From Nocardia elegans NBRC 108235 (lineage in GTDB: Bacteria > Actinomycetota > Actinomycetes > Mycobacteriales > Mycobacteriaceae): a DNA stretch of 42,169 bases. The stretch spans positions 1 to 42,169 of the forward strand of contig NZ_BDBF01000059.1 in assembly GCF_001612845.1 (NCBI RefSeq), given 5' to 3'. Under the pieces are notes generated by a model. The model was not told the DNA's origin. It saw nothing but the letters and a program-made list of their open reading frames with translations, and did no database searches. The stretch's first letter is position 1. Each line of letters begins with the position of its first letter. Positions 1 through 9,703 of the stretch are shown here, one piece after another. The position numbers were made by a program, and so were the translations under genes.

Positions 1-743
1 ATCAAATTCCGGCCAGACCCAAGTCTCAGTGTCCGTTGGCACCGCCACTTCGGTTCTGTCATGCTTCGACTTCATGACGCGTGTACGCGGAGGTCGCGGG
101 CTGAGCGCCCTGTGCAGCGACTCGGCCCACCCCTCGCAGCGCGGACTCAGCGAATTCGAAGCGCTCGATTCGTACCCGCGCGGGTGCCGCCGCATCGTTG
201 CGCCGGCATCCCGCAGCGACTCCTTTGTCGCTCAGATCCAACAGAAGGAATTGATCATTCTGCAGTGTTGAGGATCAGGGTCCGATTCGCGGTGTTCGGT
301 CAGTCTGCGCAGGCGAAGTTCATGATTGTCTCCCTTCTTGTGTCGGTCCCACCACTCTCTCTCCGCGCCCGGCGAGCGCGGCGAGTAGCGCGGTACCCCA
401 TTTGAAGCACACCTGAAGCGAGCCGCCGCTGATGACATGACGCGGAAAGCGCTGTCCCGCTCTGGGCTCGGGGTCGACGCGTGGGTTGCGGGGCGCAGAT
501 TCGCCACTAATCCGTTCCATCGCATCAGCCGGTTGCTCGCGGTGGCCTCTGCCATCGCGGACCGGATGGTTCCCCCATGGATCGTTCGGTGCGGTGTCGC
601 CCTAGCGACCCGAAGGCCGATTGGGGTAGCCGACTACGTCTTCGACCGTCGCTGTCCGGGCCAACACTCGAACTCGACCGGCACTCGTCGGCCACACCGC
701 AACCGGGGTGCGAATTCCCCGGAAGATCGAAAGGAGAAAAATT
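1..743. other. Left edge, no supported gene
   Basis: The open frames here are short, overlap on both strands and show no recognisable domain, no convincing ribosome binding site and no GC3 pattern favouring one frame. I see nothing I can name; it may hold the promoter of the small exported protein that follows. Confidence 0.4.
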
Positions 744-1157
744 ATGCGACGCAACATGGTTCGTGCAGGGTTGGCTTCGTTGGCAGCGGCCGAGGCCGTC
801 GCGGCGTTGGCGGGCACCGCATCATCGGCGACAGACCCGACGGCGAACGTGGTCGGGGGCAGGGAGCGGGTGAAGGTTAGCGTCATCTCCAACTCCATCC
901 CAGGGCCGCAGGCCTGCAACGTCCAGATCAACCAACAGTCCCGGGCGTCATTCCAGATCGTGCCTGGCGGAAAATACAGCACCGTGATCGCGCAGGTCCC
1001 CCCTGGGACGCCCACCGTGAAAGTGACGTGTGGTGCGGCCACGCTGTGGGATAGGCCGGAGCCAGTCGAGTTGGCGAACCCGGTGTTGGACGCTGTCGAC
1101 TCGGTGTTCATCAGCGCGGGTAGCAGCGAGCTGGCCACCGACGCGGCACTGAGGTGA
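744..1157 (+). CDS. Small exported protein with signal peptide
   Basis: 137-residue protein of unknown function. The start is the ATG at 744 because AAGGAG lies at 731-736, an ideal distance; an in-frame ATG at 708 has no such site. The N-terminus is a classic Sec signal: basic n-region (MRRNMVR), an Ala/Leu-rich core and a likely cleavage near ASSA, around residue 29. The mature part of about 105 residues holds two cysteines (QACNVQ and KVTCGA) that could form a disulfide, and is rich in beta-prone Val/Thr/Ser. No enzyme motif is seen. It stands alone and is followed by a terminator-like hairpin at 1183-1220. I infer a periplasmic or secreted protein; the family is not recognised. Confidence 0.75.
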   Translation: MRRNMVRAGLASLAAAEAVAALAGTASSATDPTANVVGGRERVKVSVISNSIPGPQACNVQINQQSRASFQIVPGGKYSTVIAQVPPGTPTVKVTCGAATLWDRPEPVELANPVLDAVDSVFISAGSSELATDAALR

Positions 1158-1182
1158 CCCTGCCATTCCACTACAGGCCAGA

Positions 1183-1220
1183 TGTCCGGGCGGGGTCACC
1201 ACAGCCGCACCGCCCGGACA
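1183..1220 (+). terminator. Hairpin after the exported-protein gene
   Basis: A perfect 11-bp inverted repeat (TGTCCGGGCGG at 1183-1193 and CCGCCCGGACA at 1210-1220) with a 16-nt loop begins 25 nt after the stop codon at 1157. There is no U-tract, which is common for actinobacterial terminators. Confidence 0.6.
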
Positions 1221-1370
1221 CCGTTGAGTGCCGTCGTGCCTCTGTGTGCCGTATCGCGTGCTCACGGCCGCGCGGGCAATGATTGCTTCCTTCAGTTCAG
1301 ACCGGTTTTGGGGGCGGCGACGGATTGGGGTAGCGCGTTACTTCACCTCGTCGGGTGCTCGTGGGGAACG

Positions 1371-1568
1371 GTGGGTGTTGTGGGTGATGACGAGAACGAG
1401 GCATTGGACCGGTTGCCGTTTCCGTATGCGGAGGCGTTGCGGTTGCGGGCCGCCGGTGTCGCTGACGAGGTGATTGCGGAGGTCCTCGGCATCGAGTCCG
1501 ATGCGGTGGGTCCGCTGCTGCGAATGGCCGAGGCGAAGTTGGCCGCGGTTAGGGGCCGCGATCAGTGA
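1371..1568 (+). CDS. Small sigma-70 region 4-like helix-turn-helix protein
   Basis: About 65 residues, compatible with a lone sigma-region-4-type helix-turn-helix: PYAEALRLRAAGVADEVIAE followed by VLGIESDAVGPLL, the pattern 'alRLraaGvsdeeIAevLgi..daV' seen in small regulators and ECF sigma C-termini. The start is uncertain: GTG at 1371 or GTG at 1380 both follow GGGGAA at 1363-1368; the open frame runs further upstream but without coding character. The stop overlaps the start of the next gene (TGATG at 1566-1570), so the two are probably translationally coupled. Inferred role: DNA-binding partner of the adjacent LuxR-type regulator. Confidence 0.6.
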   Translation: MGVVGDDENEALDRLPFPYAEALRLRAAGVADEVIAEVLGIESDAVGPLLRMAEAKLAAVRGRDQ

Positions 1569-4240
1569 TGAACGCATCGACGCTGAACTCGACCCTGCCG
1601 AGGCCTCGCGTGGCTGGATACGCTGGAGATGTGGTGGCCGGGTGGCCGCTGGTCGGCCGTGCAGAAGAACTGGACTGGCTGTTGGAATCGACGACAGCGG
1701 GTTCCTGCGGCGCCCTGATGGCCGGGTCTGCCGGGGTCGGGAAGACACGGCTGGTGGCCGAGGTGGTGGCGCGGTGGCGGGCTCGGGGGCGTGAGTGTCG
1801 ATTGTTCGTGGCGACTCGGTCAGCGGGATCGGTGCCGTTGGGAGTGTTCGCCGATATAGCCGAGACCAGCGAGGTCGATCCGCTGCGCCGGATCCGCGAT
1901 GTGGTCGCGGCTGTATCGGCGCCCTCAGCGGGCGGTCGGGTGCTGGTTGTGGTCGATGACGCACATCTGCTGGATGAGCAATCCGCGCTGGTGATCAACC
2001 AGGTGGTGCGCCTGCGGCAGGCAAGTGTGCTGCTGGCGGTGCGTAGCGGCGAGATGCCACCGGATGCGGTGTCGGGACTGTGGAAGGACCAGTTGCTGGC
2101 CCGACTAGATCTGCAACCTTTCTCCCCTGAAGTGACCGCACAACTGGCCGCAGCAGTGCTGGATGGGCCGGTCGAGTCCTCGACCGCGACCGCGTTGTGG
2201 CGTTACACCCGCGGGAACGTACTGTATCTGCGGCATCTGATCGACGGCGAGCGTGCGGCCGAGCGGCTGACTCGGCGAGCAGGGGTGTGGATGTGGGATG
2301 GCCGCCCGGGGATGTCGGTGCCGTTGAGCGATCTGGTGCAGGCCAGCATCGCCCGCCAACCCGAGTCCGTATTAACGGTGGTCGATGTGCTGGCAGTGGC
2401 TGACCCGTTGGAGATCGATGTGTTGTGCACGCTCACCGATCCGGCCGCTGTCGAGCAGACGCAACGGGCCGGACTGGTCACCTTCGACCTCGACGCCGCC
2501 CCTGCCCTCGCACGGCTGACCCACCCGCTGCTCGGGGAGGTGCGACGCGCCCACACCACACCAGCACGGCTGCGGATACTGCGCGGTCGCGTCGCGAACG
2601 CGCTGGAAACCTCAGGTGCCACAACGAGTCTCATTCAAACGGTCCGTCGCGCGGTACTCAGGTGTGAATCCGATCAGCCACCGACGGCCGAGATGTGTGG
2701 GCAAGCGGCATTGGCTGCGTTGAAGCTGTCCGACCCGCTGACCGCGCAACAACTGGCCCGCCACGCGGTCGCAGCCGGCGGCGGCCGCAACGCACTGCTG
2801 CTGCACGCCAGCGCATTGGCGCACTGCGCCCGCTACGACGAGGCGCTCGCCGTGAACGCCGCACAACGCCGCGATGCCAGCTCGGAGTACGAACGGGTGC
2901 TGCTGACGCTCAACCGTGCGGCAATCCTGACCAGTAAAGATGATTCCGCCGCCGCGCGTGAGCTGGCCGCGATCGAATCCGCTGCCAACGCATGCGGATT
3001 GCGCCGCCCATACGACGCGGTCGTTGCATGGGCTGCCACCGCACGAGACGAATTCATCAGAGGAGCCGAAGCCGCCACCGCCGCGTTGACCGCGGAAGGC
3101 TGGTTCAACGAATTCTTCGAACTGTTCGCGCTCGCCGCCCTCGTGTCCGCCAACTCGGGTCTGGGCCGCTACGAGCAGATGACCCCACCTGCAGAACGCG
3201 CCTACGACCTCGCGTACAACACAACAGCTAGCTCCACATTCTCCTTCCTCATCGGGCTCTACCACATCGACGGCTGCTATACGAGCGGCTACCTCCAGGC
3301 CGCCACCGAACTGGCCGAGCGGCTCAACCGAGCACCGGGCGATTTCCCCAATGCCTTCACCTACCGAGCCCTCTACACGGGAGCCGCCGCACTCGGCCGT
3401 GGCGACTTGGCCACGGCACGGGCACGATGCCGCGAATCCCTCGCCATCACCCTGTCCGCCGAGTCACTGTGGATCTCTCGAGTGGCGACACTGAATTTGA
3501 CCATCGCCACCGCCATGACAGGCGACGCCGAAACGGCCAATACCCTGCTAGCCCGATACCAACCGCTGGAGAGATACCCCGGTGGTGCCCGCATGACCTA
3601 CACCTACCTGCTCGCTCGCACCTGGGCCAACGCAGCCGCCGGACTCACCAGCCACGCCATCGCCCTGGCCACCGAAGCCGCCACGATCGCCCGAACAAAC
3701 CATCTAGCCCATGAGATTTTTGCCCGACAAACCGCCACCCAGTTCGGTGACCCCACTCACGCCGAACGCCTGAGCGAACTCACCAGCTGTGTACAGGGAC
3801 CACGGGTGATCGCAGCGGCCAAGCACGCGACGGCGCTCAGAGATAGGGACCCTGACGGATTGGCGGAGGCAGCACGGCTGTACGAGGAATTCGGTGACCG
3901 GGTCGCGGCCGCCGACGCGGCATCCCAAGCTGCGATCCTGTTTCGCAGCAACGGATGCCGTGGCGCCGCGCTCACAGCTACCGCTACCGCCCACCGGCTC
4001 GCGGCAGCGACCGGCGCGGACACCCCCGCCCTGCGCGCGAACACCACAAAGGATCCACTGACCGCGCGGCAACGCGAGGTGATCGCCCTGGTGGCGGCCG
4101 GGCTGACGAACCGGCAGATCGCCGAGCGGCTTGTCATGTCAGTGCGCACCGTCGAAGGCCATCTGTTCCGCGCATCCCAGAAGACCGGTATCAACACCCG
4201 CGACGGACTCGCCGCCGCCCTCGACACCACTCACCACTGA
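1568..4240 (+). CDS. LuxR-family (LAL-type) ATP-binding transcriptional regulator
   Basis: Large single-polypeptide regulator of the LAL class (MalT/NarL-type STAND ATPase plus LuxR helix-turn-helix), 890 residues, a normal family size. An N-terminal AAA/STAND domain carries Walker A GSAGVGKTR (Lys59) and Walker B VLVVVDDAHLLD (Asp130-Asp131). The middle is alpha-helical and Ala/Leu-rich, with TPR-like repeats expected of the effector-sensing part. The C-terminus (about 830-885) is a canonical LuxR HTH: LTARQREVIALVAAGLTNRQ then IAERLVMSVRTVEGH. Start chosen at ATG 1568 (alternative GTG 1565), overlapping the previous stop. Such proteins activate transcription after inducer binding and ATP-driven oligomerisation; the inducer and targets cannot be read from sequence. 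Confidence 0.93.
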   Translation: MNASTLNSTLPRPRVAGYAGDVVAGWPLVGRAEELDWLLESTTAGSCGALMAGSAGVGKTRLVAEVVARWRARGRECRLFVATRSAGSVPLGVFADIAETSEVDPLRRIRDVVAAVSAPSAGGRVLVVVDDAHLLDEQSALVINQVVRLRQASVLLAVRSGEMPPDAVSGLWKDQLLARLDLQPFSPEVTAQLAAAVLDGPVESSTATALWRYTRGNVLYLRHLIDGERAAERLTRRAGVWMWDGRPGMSVPLSDLVQASIARQPESVLTVVDVLAVADPLEIDVLCTLTDPAAVEQTQRAGLVTFDLDAAPALARLTHPLLGEVRRAHTTPARLRILRGRVANALETSGATTSLIQTVRRAVLRCESDQPPTAEMCGQAALAALKLSDPLTAQQLARHAVAAGGGRNALLLHASALAHCARYDEALAVNAAQRRDASSEYERVLLTLNRAAILTSKDDSAAARELAAIESAANACGLRRPYDAVVAWAATARDEFIRGAEAATAALTAEGWFNEFFELFALAALVSANSGLGRYEQMTPPAERAYDLAYNTTASSTFSFLIGLYHIDGCYTSGYLQAATELAERLNRAPGDFPNAFTYRALYTGAAALGRGDLATARARCRESLAITLSAESLWISRVATLNLTIATAMTGDAETANTLLARYQPLERYPGGARMTYTYLLARTWANAAAGLTSHAIALATEAATIARTNHLAHEIFARQTATQFGDPTHAERLSELTSCVQGPRVIAAAKHATALRDRDPDGLAEAARLYEEFGDRVAAADAASQAAILFRSNGCRGAALTATATAHRLAAATGADTPALRANTTKDPLTARQREVIALVAAGLTNRQIAERLVMSVRTVEGHLFRASQKTGINTRDGLAAALDTTHH

Positions 4241-4263
4241 CCCATCCCAGCCATCATCAGGCC

Positions 4264-4687
4264 GTGTGGATTCGAGCTCGTCAGCAATCTCATGTCCTAC
4301 CGGTACGCGATCGACGAGCTTCCCTGGCCGCTGCCGAACAGCTGCACCGGCTCGGGTGTGAGGTCGATGCGTCGGTGCGGCTGCATGTGCATGTCACCCA
4401 GGCTGTGTTCGCCCACCCGGCGCATGTGTATCGGTGGCTGAAATTGTTGTACCGCAACGGTACACCGGTCACCCTGTTGGTGCGCCGGCGCGCTCACTAT
4501 GTCCAGTTCGACAGCGCCGCCCGCGCGTGCCCGTCATACAGCCAAGGGGCCGCAGCACGCTCGGGAACTCGGGCGGTACAAGGCGACCAATCCGTTGCCG
4601 CGCAACACCTTGGAGGCGCGGATGTTCGCCGTTCCGCGCCCGGCGCAGCGGCCAGCCGTCATCGACGACGCACCGAGCATGTCGTAA
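4264..4687 (+). pseudogene. Possible decayed hypothetical gene
   Basis: Between the LuxR gene and the NACHT gene, protein-like sequence appears in two successive plus-strand frames. Positions about 4330-4510 give AAEQLHRLGCEVDASVRLHV and VYRWLKLLYRNGTPVTLLVR; after a frame change near 4510-4530, RELGRYKATNPLPRNTLEAR follows until a stop at 4687. Neither half is recognised. A frameshifted small gene would explain it, but chance open frames in GC-rich DNA are also possible. No clear ribosome binding site is seen. Confidence 0.22.
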
Positions 4688-4825
4688 CCGGCCCAGTTCC
4701 GACAACGGGCATTACGGTGTGACAGGACGAGCTCCGAGAGTGAATGCTTCCCAGACAGGCCGCAAACGGGAGTCTTCGCCTTGTCAGCTCGCCACGCCGT
4801 CACCAACGTCCATGGTCAGTACACC

Positions 4826-4831
4826 TAGGCT
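4826..4831 (+). promoter_or_regulatory. -10 box for a leaderless transcript of the NACHT gene
   Basis: TAGGCT fits the actinobacterial TANNNT consensus and ends six bases before the ATG at 4838. This is the usual geometry for a leaderless mRNA whose transcription start is the A of the ATG. There is no Shine-Dalgarno sequence before this start, in agreement. Confidence 0.5.
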
Positions 4832-4837
4832 GTGTGT

Positions 4838-7800
4838 ATGGGTAGCGGGTCGGGAGCCGGGGCGGGAAGTGTTGCTGGTGCGTCCGGGGACGCGGGCGTC
4901 GAGTATCGGCGTGGGGTCGCTGCGTACGCGGTGACCTGCGGGCTTGCCGGAGTTCCGCTGCTGGGAATCGAGATCGCGCCCCGCGACACCTGTGTTGCGG
5001 CAGTATCGCTGGAGACCGACGATTCGGTCGACGACATCAGGATCGAGCTGGAGACGGGATGGCGAGCGTTCGTTCAGGCCAAACGAAGCCTGAACGCCGG
5101 GAAGCCGCTCAAAACCGCTGTCGCGCAGTGGTTGCCGGCTGTCCGAGCCGGGCTCAACCCCACACGAGACCGTCTGGTGATCGTCGCGGGGACCCTTAGC
5201 GGTTCCATGAGAGACCTGCAACGGGTACTCAACCGAAAGCGCTCCGATTGCCCGGGGTCCCCGACAACCGCCGAGAAGAAGGCGCTCTCGCAGGTACGAG
5301 CACTTCTGACCGGCCTTTCCGACGAGGAGTGCGACCTGGTTCTTCGGTGCGCGGTGATCTGGGAGTTGCAGGTTGAGGAAGAACACCAGACCCACTCCCA
5401 ACGAGCTGTTGAGGGCTTGCGATCAGTCCTGGCCGACAATGAATACGACACCGCGCGACGCGCGTGGGCAACGCTGATGAGCCTGTCCGGTCGTGCTGCA
5501 CGGCTGCGGGGCGGATACACCATCGACGGCTGGCACAACGCATTACGCGGCGAGGGGTTCGAATTCCGTTGTGACGGATCAGCTCCCGCTGCCCAGCTTG
5601 AGGTCCGGCACGCGGCGATCGGCCGATATCGAGCGCGCTTGCACAGAACGGGCACACATCTCGATCTGCGCGGGTTGGGTGCGGAGGTGCCTGCCATGGT
5701 CCTGGACGAGGCCGACGCCTCGGTCACAGCCGACGAGGGCCGGGAACTGGTCTGGGCCTTCCTGCGCCGCGGCCGGATGATTTTGACCGGTCTCCCCGGA
5801 GGCGGGAAGACCACCGCGTTGAAGCGACTGACAGCGCAACTGGCCTCCGACGACAGTCTTCCGTTCCCCGTGTTCGTTCCGCTTCGCGCAATCAGCAACG
5901 CCGATACAGGTTCCAGCTTCCGGGATCGCCTTGTTTCGGTAGCGGTCCGCGACGACAGTCCGGCCGACCGGGCGATGGTTGCCGACGACATCAACCGCCG
6001 CCTCGACAGCGACGGGAAGATCGCTCTGATCCTCGACTCCCTCGATGAGACCTATGACTGTCGTGCGCGCATCGTCAGCGATATCGCCTCGATGCTCGAC
6101 GGTCTACCGTCGGGCATCTGTGTCCTGCTGGCCACTCGCGACATCGCTTACGGACAGGCAGCCACGCTCCGATGGCCGAGTCTGCGTCTCGGGCCTCCGG
6201 CTGCAGTCGATCGTACTGTCACGGCCGTGCTCCGAGCGTCCGCCGATCACTTGATCTCCGATCAGAGCGCCCGGGGGGACTGGATCGCTGAGCGTGAGAC
6301 ATGGGTCCAGTCGGCGTTGAGTAAGGACGAAATGCTTCGGGAGACGCCGCTGATCCCGGTGCTGTTGGCGATACTGGCCATCCGGCGCTCCCCCGCGAGG
6401 CTGCCGGGGCAACGTGCGAAAATCCTCGAAACGGTCATCCGCGACATCGTCGCCGACCGCGAACTCCATCGCACTGATGGCCGCACTCTGGGTCCTTTGG
6501 ACGGTTCCGCACTGGGCGACGCGACGATGCACGCATTCGTTGCCGAGGCCGCCGAGATTTTGAACAGTCAAGGGCGCGCCGATACGAAAGCAGTCGTCGA
6601 CGCCGTCGCCGGCGCACTACGCGAACCCTGGGACCTGCCATCGGGCCACGCGTCGACCGCGGCGCGGGAGGCCGTCGCCCTTTTCGATGAGACGGGCATT
6701 TTCGTGAACTCCGGTGCCGAGGAGACCATCGCGCCACGGATTGCGCTGTTCGCGGAGATCGGGGACGCGGTACGGATCACCACCCGCGCCGCCGAGATCC
6801 GAGAATGGGTACGCGATCGGATCTCGGCTGAGCAGTTCGAGCCACTCGTGCTGGCCTGCATCCTCGACACGGCCGTCACTCACACCGTCCTCGAAGCTCT
6901 TCACACCCATCCTACCGATATCCGCCTGGCGAACGTGCTCGTCCGAGCATTCCGAGACGGGGCCGAACTCGACGACGACGCCATCGGGCCGGTCTGTGAA
7001 TGCCTGATCGCGAATGTGGCGACAGGAACCCCACACGGATGGTTCAGCTGGGAAGACCTTCTGCACCTGCCGATCCCGGCGGCGCTGCGCGCCGACGCGC
7101 AAGCCGCTGCTGACCTCCACAGTCCCGAGCACGCGCTCGTTGCCCAGGCTTCACTGCAACTGCATTTTTACCACCGTGGCGGCGAGCCGGCCGACCCGCA
7201 GGTGCTCGAAGGCGTACTCGCCCTGGAAGAACTGCCTGTTCACCCGTCGTCGCACGAAGGACTGAAGTTCGATCTCAGACTCGCGATTAGCGACCAAACA
7301 CTGAGTTGGACGCGGGAACAAGCAGCGGCGTACCTTCTTGATCATGTTGAAGACGCCACCGGTCTCGTGGTCGATATTGCGAGTGCCACCGACACACCCA
7401 GCGGTTTACGTGAGGCCTTCACCCGACTCCTAACCGACCGTGGGCTAAACGCCGAAGCCACGGCGGTCAACACGGCGATCGAGAAAGAACTCGCGGAACT
7501 GGAATTTCCGTCGTGGCTGTCCGATTACGATCCGTCTAAGTATTCGCAGTTTCTGCGGGTGATCGCCGGTCACCGAAAGGCGGAGCTGTCGACCGAGCAG
7601 GCAACGCGGACCGATGAACTGGCCGATTTCCTCGACACTCTTGCAATGAACTCTCCTGGAGCCGGCCACCTTTATAAGCAGCCGCCCGGGTTCGTCCAGC
7701 AGGTCGTCGAGTTGACCAGCGTGCTCTACGGATTCGACCCAGCGATTCTCGCCGCCGAGGCAGCGATCATCGACGCGCGCATGGAACGCTCGAACAGCAC

Positions 7801-8494
7801 GGATCCGTACTTCGCTTTATTCGACACTGCGAGCCCACGGTCGGTCCCCGACTGGCCGGCCGTGGCCGACCCTGCCCGAGCGATGCAGATTGTGGGGCGA
7901 CTGTTCAGACTCGGACTCGAGCATGCCCGCTTCGCGGCGCTTTCGTTGTCGGCAGCACCGATCGCCGAATACGCGGGACCGGAATTGCGGCGGTTGCTCC
8001 CGATTCTCGCGCGCAGTCCCCGGCGCCACTACCTCGCGGCTGCGGCCTTGGCATCACTGCCCGCGGGGCCGGAGCCGGATTGCTGGATCGACAGTGATGA
8101 ACCAGTACTGCGCAGGGTCGCAGCGCTCGGAATCGAGCCGACAATTGCGAACACAATCGCCGACAGGTTTCGACCGTTGCTGAACGACCCCGACGGGCAC
8201 GTGCAGGAAGCCGCGATCAAGAACGTCGTCGCCGCCGGACCAACGGACCTGGCCCCGATACTCCACGACATCTCAAGACGCCCGGCACCAGGGTGGACTT
8301 GCTTGAGCTGCCGAACCCTGAACGAGCCAGCCGCCCACACCAAATGCGCGAACGCCGGCTGTTTCACCATCGGCCCGGATCCCGCCAAACTCGCCGAAAA
8401 GCACCTACGAAACATGGAGCACGCGCGCAGCGACGGAGCCACCAGTACGAACACTTCGCCACTCACCCCGAATCGCCCGCGCATCCTTGAGTAG
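4838..8494 (+). CDS. NACHT NTPase with N-terminal Cap4/DUF4297-like nuclease and C-terminal zinc ribbon
   Basis: A 1218-residue multidomain protein with the layout of bacterial NLR-like anti-phage proteins. Residues about 15-110 resemble the Cap4/DUF4297 PD-(D/E)XK endonuclease: GVEYRRGVAAYAV, then SLETDDSVDDIRI and FVQAKRS, which supply the acidic and Q-x-K elements. About residues 318-500 form a NACHT module: Walker A GLPGGGKTT, Walker B ALILDSLDE with the D-x-L-D-E signature, and sensor LLATRD. The long C-terminal half is helical with HEAT-like units near the end, and it closes with a C-x2-C-x11-C-x4-C zinc-ribbon-like motif (Cys near 1155, 1158, 1170, 1175). Expected role, from family knowledge: C-terminal sensing of an invader, NTP-driven oligomerisation, then DNA degradation. 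It stands alone. ATG 4838 is preferred over GTG 4832 because of the -10 box. Confidence 0.85.
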   Translation: MGSGSGAGAGSVAGASGDAGVEYRRGVAAYAVTCGLAGVPLLGIEIAPRDTCVAAVSLETDDSVDDIRIELETGWRAFVQAKRSLNAGKPLKTAVAQWLPAVRAGLNPTRDRLVIVAGTLSGSMRDLQRVLNRKRSDCPGSPTTAEKKALSQVRALLTGLSDEECDLVLRCAVIWELQVEEEHQTHSQRAVEGLRSVLADNEYDTARRAWATLMSLSGRAARLRGGYTIDGWHNALRGEGFEFRCDGSAPAAQLEVRHAAIGRYRARLHRTGTHLDLRGLGAEVPAMVLDEADASVTADEGRELVWAFLRRGRMILTGLPGGGKTTALKRLTAQLASDDSLPFPVFVPLRAISNADTGSSFRDRLVSVAVRDDSPADRAMVADDINRRLDSDGKIALILDSLDETYDCRARIVSDIASMLDGLPSGICVLLATRDIAYGQAATLRWPSLRLGPPAAVDRTVTAVLRASADHLISDQSARGDWIAERETWVQSALSKDEMLRETPLIPVLLAILAIRRSPARLPGQRAKILETVIRDIVADRELHRTDGRTLGPLDGSALGDATMHAFVAEAAEILNSQGRADTKAVVDAVAGALREPWDLPSGHASTAAREAVALFDETGIFVNSGAEETIAPRIALFAEIGDAVRITTRAAEIREWVRDRISAEQFEPLVLACILDTAVTHTVLEALHTHPTDIRLANVLVRAFRDGAELDDDAIGPVCECLIANVATGTPHGWFSWEDLLHLPIPAALRADAQAAADLHSPEHALVAQASLQLHFYHRGGEPADPQVLEGVLALEELPVHPSSHEGLKFDLRLAISDQTLSWTREQAAAYLLDHVEDATGLVVDIASATDTPSGLREAFTRLLTDRGLNAEATAVNTAIEKELAELEFPSWLSDYDPSKYSQFLRVIAGHRKAELSTEQATRTDELADFLDTLAMNSPGAGHLYKQPPGFVQQVVELTSVLYGFDPAILAAEAAIIDARMERSNSTDPYFALFDTASPRSVPDWPAVADPARAMQIVGRLFRLGLEHARFAALSLSAAPIAEYAGPELRRLLPILARSPRRHYLAAAALASLPAGPEPDCWIDSDEPVLRRVAALGIEPTIANTIADRFRPLLNDPDGHVQEAAIKNVVAAGPTDLAPILHDISRRPAPGWTCLSCRTLNEPAAHTKCANAGCFTIGPDPAKLAEKHLRNMEHARSDGATSTNTSPLTPNRPRILE

Positions 8495-8719
8495 TCATCA
8501 CTGAAGCGGAAACGGCCCCGCGAGCACTTCGCCGCGACACTGTCCAGCGCCCTCAGCAGGGAAGCCCGCGAACGCCCCGATTCACGCATCGCAGTGCTGT
8601 GGAAGGCCGGCATGAACTCCCCATCATCCTCAACCCGGTCGCCGCGTCGAGACCGGGACCTCGATGGCGCCGATATCGGCGACCGGAGGATGTCGGTGGG
8701 GTGTGTCATCGTCTGGCGC
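8495..8719. other. Gap between NACHT and UDG-like genes
   Basis: No supported gene. Positions about 8520-8625 could encode RPREHFAATLSSALSREARE, which might be the tail of a lost gene. GGAGG at 8685-8689 is a possible ribosome binding site for an alternative GTG start (8696) of the next gene. Confidence 0.3.
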
Positions 8720-9337
8720 ATGCCGAACGGACGCAACGCTGATCCCACTGTGGTACCTGCCAAGATGGCGCGCATTCGCGAATCTCACGTGAGACCGTTG
8801 AACGATCTAGCTGATCGGATCGCCGATTCGGTCGGTTTACCGCACGGCTACGTCCCCTACGTCGACCCCGACCAGGGCGGTATCAAAGCGCGGGTGCTGG
8901 TGTTGCTCGACAACCCGTCGACCAAGGCCGAAGCAGGAACGGGATCCGGCTTGTTGAGTCTGGACAACGACGATCGGACCGCCCGCAACTGCCGCGAGGC
9001 CTACGCCCGCCACGGCGTGCCGTGGTCGCAGGTGGTGCACTGGAACGTGGTGCCATTTCCCGTGGCCGGAATCAAGAACGGTGGCTCGACCGGCGCCGAA
9101 CGCGCCCGCGCCGCTCGCTGGACCAGGCAATTTGTCGACTTGTGCCCGAACCTCGAACAGGTGCTGCTGCTGGGGGAGGCTGCCCGCGACGGCTGGGCGC
9201 GCGCCGCCGTCACACGCGACCTCTTCGTCCTGCCCGGCAAGATTCCACACTGCTCACCCCGCGGACTGAACTCCCACGGAGGCCGCGAACGCTTTGAGGC
9301 GGCTATCGCGCAGATCGCCCGTTCCCTGTCCTACTGA
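8720..9337 (+). CDS. Uracil-DNA-glycosylase-superfamily protein
   Basis: 205 residues with the landmarks of the UDG superfamily fold. VLVLLDNPSTKAEAG (about 59-73) matches the first active-site loop; HWNVVPFPV (108-116) follows in the place of the conserved aromatic loop; LEQVLLLGEAARDGW is the core strand and helix; and IPHCSPRGLN (175-184) corresponds to the H-x-S-P-R leucine-loop motif. Family members excise uracil or other damaged bases or, in the actinobacterial branch, have unknown substrates; activity here is inferred only. The start is uncertain: ATG 8720 or GTG 8696, the latter 6 nt after GGAGG. It lies between a NACHT protein and a broken gene, in a repair/defence-rich neighbourhood. 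Confidence 0.75.
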   Translation: MPNGRNADPTVVPAKMARIRESHVRPLNDLADRIADSVGLPHGYVPYVDPDQGGIKARVLVLLDNPSTKAEAGTGSGLLSLDNDDRTARNCREAYARHGVPWSQVVHWNVVPFPVAGIKNGGSTGAERARAARWTRQFVDLCPNLEQVLLLGEAARDGWARAAVTRDLFVLPGKIPHCSPRGLNSHGGRERFEAAIAQIARSLSY

Positions 9338-9703
9338 GTGCCGTCCCGTGCGCTCTGTGGGCGCGCGGTGGCGGACGCCGTCGACACCTTGTCAGCGCGA
9401 ACCCAACGCGATCTCCTGAGTGGCAGGTGAACGTTGCTCTGCCAGAACCGTTCTCGTATCTCACGGCGGAAGGCCGACATCGTCGGGGTACAGCCCCGCC
9501 TCCGGTCGGACAACGGCAGGCGTAGGTGGAATCGGGCTGCGGCTGAGACAGCCGATAGCGGCGATTGCCATGCCGTTTCAACAGCCGAGGAGCGTCTTCG
9601 AGCTGGAGGTTAAGAGCTCGGCATCCTCACCGAAGGCACGACGCCGCGCCTACGCTCGATCAGAGCAACGCCTCCCCGTCAGGCCTCGGAAAGAACTCTA
9701 AAA
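9338..9703. other. Intergenic stretch after the UDG-like gene
   Basis: No domain, RNA or repeat recognised. Short open frames on both strands overlap each other and look random. TAAAAT at 9699-9704 could be a -10 box for the following broken gene. Confidence 0.35.
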
